9,256 nucleotides of DNA from Hyphomonadaceae bacterium (GTDB lineage Bacteria; Pseudomonadota; Alphaproteobacteria; Caulobacterales; Hyphomonadaceae). Of this stretch, positions 1 to 5,411 are shown piece after piece. The first letter of the stretch is position 1, and the number at the start of each line of letters is the position of its first letter. Where the stretch lies: assembly GCA_030696545.1 (NCBI GenBank), contig JAUYSA010000496.1:1-9256 (forward strand), given 5' to 3'. The notes under the pieces were generated by a model. It had not been told where the DNA came from and ran no database searches. It worked only from the letters and a program-made list of their open reading frames with translations. The position numbers and the translations under genes are program-made.

Positions 1-76
1 CCAACACCGGCACGCCCGCCTCCTGCTCACGCAGGATCCCGATGATCTGCTCTTCCGTGAACCTTGATCGCTTCAT
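1..76 (-). CDS. IS3-family transposase OrfA, N-terminal end (partial)
   Basis: Only the first 25 codons are in the window; the rest runs off the left edge. The peptide starts MKRSRFTEEQIIGILREQEA, the typical beginning of OrfA in the IS407 group of the IS3 family. This N-terminal region opens the helix-turn-helix that binds the element's terminal repeats. In the family a programmed frameshift joins OrfA to the DDE catalytic OrfB, which would lie to the left. The ATG is at 76-74, about 60 bases inside the presumed IS end. Identification rests on this conserved start and is firm to group level, but the exact element cannot be named. Confidence 0.88.
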   Translation of the reverse strand, partial: MKRSRFTEEQIIGILREQEAGVPVL

Positions 77-135
77 TCGTCCGTCCCTTTCCTGGGGCGG
101 ACTCTAGTTATTCCTGGCCGAGTTTCAGGGGGTCA
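1..135 (-). mobile_element. End of an IS3-family (IS407-like) insertion sequence
   Basis: Read on the minus strand, the stretch before the OrfA start begins TGACCCCCTGAAACTC at 135, with the 5'-TG end and C-rich terminus seen in IS407-type elements. The interrupted XRE/ImmA reading frame is recognisable right up to this point, and its stop codon (125-127) lies inside the IS. I therefore place the IS end at about 135. The other end and the target duplication lie outside the window, so the boundary is inferred. Confidence 0.7.
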
Positions 136-435
136 CGTCAATCGCACCGGCGGCGTCGGCCCGCTGCTCTTCAGGTAGGGTGCGGAAGTCTTCACCCCGG
201 TCCGTACGGGGCGGCGGCTTGGCCAGATAGAAGCTGATAAGCGGGCGCCGGTACACTTGCGCCATTTTCAGCAGGAGCGGCCGGCTGACCTCGCCCTCCC
301 CCGCTTCCAGAGTGGCTAAGCGCTTAGCCCCCGAGCCCTGCTTGGTGTCGCGAAGCCCGACCTTCTGCGAAGCCTCCGGCATCGCCAGACCAGCCGTCTC
401 GCGCGCCCAGGCAAAAAGGCCGGATTCACCTGCAT
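125..435 (-). pseudogene. Broken XRE/ImmA-IrrE family regulator (N-terminal remnant)
   Basis: The intact family joins an N-terminal XRE helix-turn-helix to a C-terminal ImmA/IrrE (DUF955) HExxH metallopeptidase in a protein of roughly 370-400 residues, acting as regulator or antitoxin-like protease. Only about 95 residues remain. The recognisable parts are ETAGLAMPEASQKVGL, RLATLEAGEGEVSRPLL and the very typical KMAQVYRRPLISFYLAKPPP followed by DFRTLPEEQ. Two lesions are visible. The natural start MQVNPAFL (ATG 435-433) is in a different frame from the rest, and adding one G near 409-413 (after the T run) would restore AFLAWARETAGL. At about 135 the IS3-family element removes the rest, including the peptidase domain. 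The remnant cannot act as a protease. The family is clear and the frameshift is read directly from the bases. Confidence 0.78.
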
Positions 436-448
436 GGCTTATCCATGC
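432..448. repeat. Short inverted repeat over the start of the broken XRE gene
   Basis: GCATGG and CCATGC form a perfect 6-base inverted repeat around a 5-base spacer, and the start codon of the XRE remnant lies inside it. It could be an autoregulatory operator or a chance palindrome. No second copy is seen nearby. Confidence 0.25.
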
Positions 449-487
449 CTGACAATGGTTGCCGGAGCGAGCAAGTCCAAAGGCGGG

Positions 488-1072
488 TTAACATGGAGCG
501 CGCTCCATCTGCAGACCGTCGTCCTTCGCAAGCTTGCGGTAGAGCGTGGCACGGCCGCAGCCTATCAGCTTGGCCGCCACCGGCACGGTCAGCGAACCAT
601 TCTTCAGCAGGGGCCCATAATGAGCCCACTGCTCGTCGGAGATCTTGGTCGGCCGCCCGAATTTCACACCTCGAGCTTGGGCGGCCACGCGGCCCGCGCC
701 GGTCCTCTGCAAGATCAGGCTGCGCTCGAACTCCGCGATACCGGCGAAGACCGTCAGGATCATCTTGCCGGCCGCCGATGTCGTGTCGGCCCAGGGTTCG
801 CCAAGAGACCGCAGGCCGGCCCCGCGATCCGCGATCTCCTCGGCCAGTCCCAGCAGGTCCCTCGTTGACCGCGCCAGTCGATCTAGCTGCGCGACGACGA
901 CTACGTCGCCTTCGCGTACCTGATCCAGCAGCCGAACGAGTTCAACTCGGCCCCGCTCTGCGCCCGAGACCTTCTCCTCGAAGATCCGCTTGCAACCCGC
1001 ATCGGTCAGGGCTGCGCGCTGGAGCGCCAGGTCCTGATCTTCGGTCGACACGCGCGCATATCCCACAAGCAT
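488..1072 (-). CDS. tnpR: Tn3-type serine resolvase TnpR
   Basis: A small serine recombinase of 194 residues (Tn3/gamma-delta resolvases are about 185). It resolves cointegrates by recombination at a res site. With the ATG at 1072 it begins MLVGYARVSTEDQDL; Ser9 is the predicted nucleophile and Arg7 belongs to the active site. The QLDRLARSTRD motif follows at 62-72 with Asp64, Arg65 and Arg68. The long E-helix region (FAGIAEFERSLI, about 109-120) leads to a C-terminal helix-turn-helix at about 160-182 (VPVAAKLIGCGRATLYRKL). All key residues are present, so it looks functional. A TTG start five codons upstream (1087) sits close behind an AGGA and is an alternative, but the ATG matches the family's usual N-terminus. 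The res-like repeats immediately upstream also fit. No tnpA transposase is visible, so this is a leftover or a stand-alone resolvase. A DNA invertase is less likely because no inverted pair of crossover sites is seen. Confidence 0.93.
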   Translation of the reverse strand: MLVGYARVSTEDQDLALQRAALTDAGCKRIFEEKVSGAERGRVELVRLLDQVREGDVVVVAQLDRLARSTRDLLGLAEEIADRGAGLRSLGEPWADTTSAAGKMILTVFAGIAEFERSLILQRTGAGRVAAQARGVKFGRPTKISDEQWAHYGPLLKNGSLTVPVAAKLIGCGRATLYRKLAKDDGLQMERAPC

Positions 1073-1080
1073 ACGCGACC

Positions 1081-1193
1081 GTCTCAAAAGTCCTCTCGAT
1101 AATCAAGATTTTTGCGACTGAGTTTTGAGACACCGATAAATACAGCGGGGCTGTCGCTCGAGCGCTAGTCTCGAAACTTAGAATTTTTGCGAC
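1081..1193. promoter_or_regulatory. Putative res site of the resolvase
   Basis: This 113-base stretch directly upstream of tnpR is AT-rich compared with its surroundings and carries repeated arms. Positions 1093-1118 and 1168-1193 are direct repeats matching at 20 of 26 bases, and both end in ATTTTTGCGAC. Each is itself an imperfect inverted repeat. GTCTCAAAA (1081-1089) is repeated inverted as TTTTGAGAC (1123-1131). Between them GACA (1129-1132) and TGTC (1152-1155) could be the outer ends of a middle subsite. This matches the three-subsite plan of Tn3-family res sites. Subsite I would be the copy farthest from tnpR, about 1166-1193, centred on TA at 1179-1180. The tnpR promoter should overlap it, giving autoregulation. 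Subsite limits are inferred from the repeats. Confidence 0.62.
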
Positions 1194-1210
1194 AACAGCA
1201 AAAGGTGGCG

Positions 1211-1222
1211 AGCCGATCGGCT
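1211..1222. repeat. Perfect 12-base palindrome
   Basis: AGCCGATCGGCT is a perfect palindrome between the res region and the end of the CBASS operon. It has no loop or T-tract, so it is a poor terminator. It may be a protein-binding site or chance. Apart from it I see nothing in the non-coding bases 1194-1338. Confidence 0.2.
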
Positions 1223-1338
1223 GTACGCCCACATGCCCCGGGAACCAGCATCTTAAATCTATTCATTCGGAATCCGACAGACGCTTGTTCAGGCACCCTG
1301 CAGCATCTGGCCCCCGCGGCCCTTGCCTGTTTCCGACG

Positions 1339-2694
1339 CTACTGTCGCCTCCGGTGCCAAATGCCACCGGCAATCCGTATGACTATCGACGCACTCGCGA
1401 CTGTGGCCCCATTCTTCACTGCATAGACCGACGACCGGTGAGTCCCCTTGTAGGCGGTATCGACTGTCCACTCGGGTTGATATCCGGAAGCCTCGTACTT
1501 GAGCTCTATATCTTTCTCTGCCCGAGCTTCCTCGCCGGTATTCTTGATCTCAAATCGCGCCGTGTAGGGTTCGGGAACATTAGTGGACGCCACGTAGAAC
1601 CGGAGTTGCATATTCTTGGGTAGCAATTGGCCGTTATAGGGGCCGATCAAGCGTCCCTTGGCTGTGATAACATCGCACCCGAGAGCGACGATGTAGCCGC
1701 TGACACTGCTGTCAGTCTTAGCGACGGCCGCCGCTTCCTCCAGCGCTTCCTTCCCAGCCCAGAAGGTGTGGTTGAAAATCCAATCCCATGCGCCTCGGGC
1801 CTGCTCTCTGCTGCAGCCCTGGGCGAAGAGTTGGTTGAGCTTGGGGAGGTGGTCGCCAAGACGATCCCGAAGCTTCTCGACCTGCGTAAGGTACTTCTGT
1901 TTTCCAGTGAGCTCGCGGCCACCTCCGAGCGGGTGGTAGACGCGACAATCCCCGTCGAGGCGGGCCTTGAGCGCCGTAAGCGTGTTGTATAGTGCAACGT
2001 CATCGCGGTCCGGATCGGCTCTGTAGCACTCCACGACCAACGCGGAGGCGATCATGCCGCCGGGGAGGTTCCAAGAGGTCCGGGACCGGCAGAACCACTT
2101 CACCAGGCGCACGATCCGGCGAAGCTGACGCACCCGCACTTTCGGGGCGAGCAAGAGACCGGCCGCAGGAGACTTGTCGTCGACGGCCTTGTTGAGCCAC
2201 CTCGTGACCTCGTCAGGGTCACGGGTCACCCAATCCGTGCTGGCATGTTCGTAGGTTATGTTGCCGAATATATCCTCGGCGCGGCGGTAAACGGCAAAGT
2301 CGAGGTGGTAGCCGTCAGCGTACCATACGGTAACGGCATTAGTTCGGGCCTCTGGCTCGTCCAGGAACTTGTTGGCCCGCTTCAGAATTGCGTCACGCAC
2401 CCTCTGGCGAGCCGCGAGAGCGCCAGCCGGCAGATCGTCCTTTTCGAAAATGACCGCCACGTCAATGTCGTGATTGCTCTCACCGGCAGGATCATTGACG
2501 ACGGTCTCCATGGCGTAACCACCCTGATTCCGCCAATCCTTGAATACGGGCCGCGAGAGGTCGCCGAGCCCGTCTCTGATCCGCTGAAGGTTGGTGTCAC
2601 GGACCTCGGCCAGCTTCTTTTTCGCGATGTCGTCGAGCTTTACGTATTGGTCGTGAAAGCTGAGCAACTCCGCAGAAAGATCGAATTGCAACAT
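1339..2694 (-). CDS. CBASS CD-NTase (cyclic oligonucleotide synthase) with AGS-C sensor domain
   Basis: A 451-residue nucleotidyltransferase of the SMODS/CD-NTase (cGAS/DncV-like) group, the signal-making enzyme of CBASS phage defence. It is predicted to turn NTPs into a cyclic di- or oligonucleotide that activates the effector encoded just upstream. The nucleotidyltransferase core has QGGYAMETVVNDP at 57-69, then HDIDVAVIF with metal-binding Asp76 and Asp78, and a third acidic residue Asp132 in YHLDFAVY. The helical part includes VRQLRRIVRLVKWF and WNLPGGMIASALVVE (about 187-222). Residues about 335-442 resemble the AGS-C sensor domain, with LRFYVAS, ARFEIKNTGEEA and a W-x7-Y-x-G-x-H pattern from Trp409. 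The usual GS of the P-loop reads GG (58-59) here. The ATG at 2694 is four bases after the stop of the SAVED gene, which implies translational coupling; a TTG at 2712 is the alternative start. The clade and the nucleotide product cannot be settled by eye. No Cap2/Cap3 genes are present, so this resembles a minimal CBASS. Confidence 0.87.
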   Translation of the reverse strand: MLQFDLSAELLSFHDQYVKLDDIAKKKLAEVRDTNLQRIRDGLGDLSRPVFKDWRNQGGYAMETVVNDPAGESNHDIDVAVIFEKDDLPAGALAARQRVRDAILKRANKFLDEPEARTNAVTVWYADGYHLDFAVYRRAEDIFGNITYEHASTDWVTRDPDEVTRWLNKAVDDKSPAAGLLLAPKVRVRQLRRIVRLVKWFCRSRTSWNLPGGMIASALVVECYRADPDRDDVALYNTLTALKARLDGDCRVYHPLGGGRELTGKQKYLTQVEKLRDRLGDHLPKLNQLFAQGCSREQARGAWDWIFNHTFWAGKEALEEAAAVAKTDSSVSGYIVALGCDVITAKGRLIGPYNGQLLPKNMQLRFYVASTNVPEPYTARFEIKNTGEEARAEKDIELKYEASGYQPEWTVDTAYKGTHRSSVYAVKNGATVASASIVIRIAGGIWHRRRQ

Positions 2695-2698
2695 CGGC

Positions 2699-3763
2699 CT
2701 AGTTCCAAACAACTTGCTGCGCGCCAGCCGGCGTGTTGATGCCTAGGCCCCACCGATATGGCGGCTGCGCGTTTCGATCGTAGCCGTAGGCAATCACTAT
2801 CGGGTGGAGCGTGCGGCTAACCATCCGGCCGAGGCCGAACCCCACTGACATGGGAGCGGCAACGAAGACGTGGACGCGCGCGCCAGCCGGCAAACAACCA
2901 TGCAGCCGATCAAGGGTGCCTCGGAATTGGGCCGCCAGCAGCGTCACCTGGCCCTCGTGCGTGACGCAGTCCAAGCGCGGCTCCGCCAGTCCAATCCGGA
3001 CGATCTCGCTCAAACCCGGGACGCTTTCGACGATATCGTGAGTCGAGATGTTGAAGCTGATTTCGACTGCAATGGCCGCATCGACCCCCTGCCCCAACGT
3101 TTCGATCCGTGAGACCGGTTGAAGGTCAGGTCCGCTCCCCGCTTGGAGCGCTTGCCACCGGCGGGCATGCCTATCCCACTCCAACGCCTGAGCATCTACC
3201 CATGTCGAGTGTTGATACCCGGCAAGCAGTTGGAACGGCGCTTGGACAATCCCACAAAAGGCCAGCTCTACGTCAGCCTGAGCGCCGCGGAGCGTGGCGA
3301 CCTGGTCGGGCAACCTGAGCTGCTTCGCAAGCGCGGCATCCAGATGGGGTGGGTTGGCGGAGAGTTCTTGGGAAATGTCTACCACGAGGTGCTGAATCTC
3401 ACGGCCCGCCAGGCGGGGTGGCAGCTCTTCAAGGGTGACGCCCCGGACTACTGGCGCAAACCCAACTTCCTTGATCGCGACCACAATGCCCGGGGGGCGG
3501 GAGGTGCCAGCGAGATGCGCAACCGTTTGCGCCACGCGGGCTGGTCCGAAGAACGCCAGGAGCAGCAACAGGACGCCTAAGAGGATGCAAACACCGGCAG
3601 CCCATAGGGGCACTTCTGAGAAGCCAAGGCCCAAATTTTGATTGAGGAACGCAAGAGTGGCGTCCTTGAAGCCCGGTGACAATGTTGAGAGGCCAACTCC
3701 GAGGATCGCCGTCCCACCCATCCCGAGCGCCGTCCTAGCAACTCGATCGCCGCTGTCCGCCAC
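2699..3763 (-). CDS. cap14: CBASS effector: two-transmembrane SAVED protein (Cap14-like)
   Basis: A 354-residue membrane protein, predicted effector of the CBASS operon. Two hydrophobic segments lie near the N-terminus: about 11-30 (TALGMGGTAILGVGLSTL) and about 53-72 (LWAAGVCILLGVLLLLLAFF). A cytoplasmic region follows, and about 150-345 fits a SAVED cyclic-oligonucleotide-binding domain. The best evidence is its C-terminal signature VHVFVAAPMSVGFGLGRMVS and then IVIAYGYDRNAQPPYRWGL. In known TM-SAVED effectors the ligand bound by SAVED triggers membrane damage and abortive infection. I chose the GTG at 3763 because GGGAGG lies about five bases upstream and nothing comparable precedes the other candidates; a TTG at 3823 would add 20 residues without clear family features. 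It is the first gene of the two-gene operon. The SAVED assignment rests on the C-terminal motif and the cyclase partner, since the middle of the domain is divergent. Confidence 0.82.
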   Translation of the reverse strand: MADSGDRVARTALGMGGTAILGVGLSTLSPGFKDATLAFLNQNLGLGFSEVPLWAAGVCILLGVLLLLLAFFGPARVAQTVAHLAGTSRPPGIVVAIKEVGFAPVVRGVTLEELPPRLAGREIQHLVVDISQELSANPPHLDAALAKQLRLPDQVATLRGAQADVELAFCGIVQAPFQLLAGYQHSTWVDAQALEWDRHARRWQALQAGSGPDLQPVSRIETLGQGVDAAIAVEISFNISTHDIVESVPGLSEIVRIGLAEPRLDCVTHEGQVTLLAAQFRGTLDRLHGCLPAGARVHVFVAAPMSVGFGLGRMVSRTLHPIVIAYGYDRNAQPPYRWGLGINTPAGAQQVVWN

Positions 3764-3826
3764 CCCGCCCTCCCTCGTTTTTTGTCTTTTTTGTGTCCCG
3801 ACCACCTGGGTAAGCAAGGTCAAGCT

Positions 3827-3910
3827 TTACTCGTCGTTGTAGAGCTTCACCACTTGGCCTCCAAGCGCAACCTGCACGACGCCCGGAGGCCATGCCCGGT
3901 CAATAGCCAT
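3827..3910 (-). CDS. Possible 27-residue small ORF upstream of CBASS
   Basis: ATG to TAA, encoding a peptide that starts MAIDRAWPPGVVQ and ends VVKLYNDE. The amino-acid mix is protein-like rather than typical of a chance GC-rich frame. Its start overlaps the end of another short open frame that ends DRDWLKANGY (ATGGCTATTGA overlap). There is no clear Shine-Dalgarno, and the ATG lies in the arm of the 3909-3925 hairpin. It may be the tail of a decayed gene, a leader peptide for the CBASS operon 64 bases downstream, or chance. I do not recognise it. Confidence 0.25.
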   Translation of the reverse strand: MAIDRAWPPGVVQVALGGQVVKLYNDE

Positions 3911-3925
3911 TGGCTTTCAGCCAAT
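3909..3925. repeat. Perfect hairpin (7-base stem, 3-base loop)
   Basis: ATTGGCT, loop TTC, AGCCAAT. It lies about 145 bases upstream of the Cap14 start and about 290 bases past the antitoxin stop. There is no T-tract on either strand, so a simple terminator is doubtful. An operator or RNA structure is possible. Confidence 0.35.
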
Positions 3926-4215
3926 CCCGATCACCGCAGCCATCCAAACCGCTGCTCAGGTCGTGCGTCGCTTTGGCGATTGCCCCGTCAGCGGCCAGAA
4001 GCTACTGCCGCCTTTTGGGGGTTCGGGGAGCGGGCCATCTTCAGAGGGGCCGAGATAGCCGCCGTCAACCTTTACGCGCGGGCGGCTTTTTCGGACCTTC
4101 GCTGTGGAAGCCGAGCGATCTCGGTCCGACCTGGACTCCCAAGATTTCATAGGTCACATCACTTTAGAGCTGCTGTCCGAAGCGGTTCGATCTGTTCCAT
4201 TTCCCTCGCGCAATC

Positions 4216-4611
4216 CTAAGCGAAGCCGCCCACGGCGATGTGGTCGAGATAGCGCCAAACGGCCGTCGCATCTCCCGCTTTCACCATGGCTTCAGCGGTG
4301 CGCCCACCGAACGCCGGGATCGGTTGCGCCCGGTACCACGCCATTGCGGCGGGAACGCCGCCCGCCCAGCTCTCGACCCGTCCGATGATCTCCACCAATT
4401 CGAGCACCCGCGCCTGCATCGCTACCGCATCGGCAGCGTCGATCGTCTGCAGCGTACCGGCCGGTAAACCGACAACTGCGGCGAGCTGCGCCCGGGTGAG
4501 ACCCACAGCCTTCGTGATCATGTCGATGTCTGGTTGACCGGCTGGCATCATAGCGGCTGCGAATGGCGAGGGGGCCGCCGGCGGAACCACTTGATCACGG
4601 ACCTTTTTCAC
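4216..4611 (-). CDS. Xre/MbcA/ParS-type antitoxin (DUF2384), orphan
   Basis: A 131-residue protein of the Xre/MbcA/ParS antitoxin family. These antitoxins bind and block RES-domain toxins, which degrade or modify NAD+, and repress their own operon. The C-terminal toxin-binding domain is very clear: AMAWYRAQPIPAFGGRTAEA, then MVKAGDATAVWRYLDHIAVGGFA at the very end. The middle (about residues 30-65, ITKAVGLTRAQLAAVVGLPAGTL) fits the family's Xre-like helix-turn-helix. The GTG at 4611 is chosen because GGAG lies six bases upstream; a TTG at 4623 is the longer alternative. The partner toxin would normally follow directly, but 3764-4215 holds no RES gene, so the antitoxin is an orphan. It may survive as a stand-alone regulator, as an anti-toxin against a distant RES protein, or as debris. 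Confidence 0.85.
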   Translation of the reverse strand: MKKVRDQVVPPAAPSPFAAAMMPAGQPDIDMITKAVGLTRAQLAAVVGLPAGTLQTIDAADAVAMQARVLELVEIIGRVESWAGGVPAAMAWYRAQPIPAFGGRTAEAMVKAGDATAVWRYLDHIAVGGFA

Positions 4612-4697
4612 CGGACGCTCCAATGCTTGGTCTCGACGTTCTGAGGCTCAGATCTTTTCTGCTTAGGCAGCCCTCAGGAAGCGCGATCGCAGGCCCA

Positions 4698-4922
4698 CTT
4701 CATTCCATTGTTGCTTTGGATCGCGCCCTCGCGCTTGAGCGTTCTCTTCGTTGAGGCCGCGCAGAGTACCTGACCTTAGGCAAGCCAGCATCCTACGTGG
4801 GAAAGGTCGAACTAGCGGAACGGCGCTTGGATGTACTTGACGTCGTTGGCATGGCCGAGGCCTTCGAGCTCCCACCGGAACAGTTGTTCCTTCTAGTTCT
4901 CGGACTGCCACCCCGAAGTTGA
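4698..4922 (+). pseudogene. Decayed XRE-family helix-turn-helix gene
   Basis: The only plus-strand gene trace in the window. The second half reads LGKPASYVGKVELAERRLDV (from about 4776) and continues MAEAFELPPEQLF to a TGA at 4920-4922. This is the recognition helix and following helix of small (about 80-residue) XRE regulators. In the same frame upstream, LHSIVALDRALALERSLR resembles their first helix, but a TGA at 4752-4754 interrupts it. The segment between, which should hold helix 2 (GLTQ...LA), is shortened and unrecognisable. There is no ATG/GTG at the expected start. It is therefore a broken gene with an in-frame stop and a probable internal deletion. Other than this, 4612-4979 holds nothing I can identify except the hairpin at 4956-4969. 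Confidence 0.58.
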
Positions 4923-4955
4923 CCCCTCCAGTTGTCGCTCACGGCGAGCCAATAG

Positions 4956-4969
4956 AAGCCACTGGGCTT
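4956..4969 (-). terminator. Weak possible terminator after the recombinase operon
   Basis: On the minus strand AAGCC, loop CAGT, GGCTT forms a perfect 5-base stem 10 bases past the stop of the small HTH gene, followed by a short pyrimidine-rich CTATT. The stem is short and the T-tract is poor, so at best it is a weak terminator and may be chance. Confidence 0.25.
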
Positions 4970-4979
4970 TATCCCCGCG

Positions 4980-5411
4980 TCATCGCCTCACGTTCGGGGG
5001 GAGCGGCCTGTTCAGTTGCTCCACGGTGACCCCGCGCGCGTTGGCATTGTACAGCCAGACTAGAAACTGCTCGGTGAAGGACCGGTTCTCGGCCTCCAAA
5101 CGGTCAATCTTGGCCTGGAGGCGAGCGATCGCTTCTCGGGCCTTCTGCACCTCAATTGAACCGCGCGGCCGCGCCGTCGCGGGCTCAGCCGCAACTTCAA
5201 GCCGCCGCCGAGCGAACGCCGCGGCGATCCTATGATGGCGATGCAAGGTTTGCCGGGTGTAGTTCGCTCCCAGGCGCTGGCGGATGCGCTCAGCCAGGGC
5301 GGACCAAGTCAGAGGAACCCCCGTCCAACCGTCGACGATGTCCAGGATCTCGCGGATGTTGGCCTCAGTGAGATTCGGCGAACGTCGCCGTGATCGCTGC
5401 GGTCCCGTCAT
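4980..5411 (-). CDS. ginD: Small HTH/coiled-coil protein of the recombinase operon (GinD-like)
   Basis: A 143-residue basic protein, last gene of the operon. Residues about 13-70 form a predicted helical DNA-binding unit: NLTEANIREILDIVDGW, then LTWSALAERIRQRLG and NYTRQTLHRHHRIAAAF, which reads like a winged-helix or HTH pair. Residues about 87-112 (VQKAREAIARLQAKIDRLEAENR) have the heptad pattern of a coiled coil, suggesting dimerisation or contact with the recombinases. Its ATG (5411) overlaps the TGA of the large recombinase in ATGA, so translation is coupled. Equivalent small proteins are GinD of GInts and TnpC of Tn554, thought to guide or orient recombination. It has no catalytic motif. 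Family placement is by size, architecture and position rather than close sequence recall. Confidence 0.72.
   Translation of the reverse strand: MTGPQRSRRRSPNLTEANIREILDIVDGWTGVPLTWSALAERIRQRLGANYTRQTLHRHHRIAAAFARRRLEVAAEPATARPRGSIEVQKAREAIARLQAKIDRLEAENRSFTEQFLVWLYNANARGVTVEQLNRPLPPNVRR

Larger units (their letters stand above)
3764..4215. other. Gap of about 450 bases between antitoxin and CBASS operon
   Basis: I see no convincing full-length gene. On the minus strand there is a 13-codon ORF (4200-4159, MEQIEPLRTAALK) 15 bases after the antitoxin stop with GAGG before its ATG, then a 27-codon ORF (3910-3827) and a perfect hairpin (3909-3925). An A-rich stretch at about 3779-3796 (minus strand) lies just before the Cap14 ribosome binding site. 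The CBASS promoter should be here. TTGACC (3823-3818) could be a -35 box, but I find no matching -10, so I do not call it. Confidence 0.4.

Noticed and set aside
445..1128. Long plus-strand frame of 227 codons opposite the resolvase
   Set aside because: Arg/Pro/Ser-rich with no domain, and it lies exactly opposite tnpR, whose catalytic motifs are all intact. It is a GC-rich shadow.
942..1232. Minus-strand frame of 96 codons crossing the res region
   Set aside because: It overlaps tnpR in another frame and translates the res repeats; there is no family resemblance.
2245..2739. Plus-strand frame of 164 codons opposite the cyclase
   Set aside because: It is antisense to the conserved NTase core, without ribosome binding site or recognisable motif.
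3780..3823. Sigma70-type promoter for CBASS using TTGACC at 3823-3818
   Set aside because: No acceptable -10 box at 16-18 bases spacing, so only the -35-like hexamer is seen.
4663..4911. Minus-strand frame of 82 codons upstream of the antitoxin
   Set aside because: It lies antisense to the XRE remnant, which gives the recognisable protein; no motif or good start is seen.
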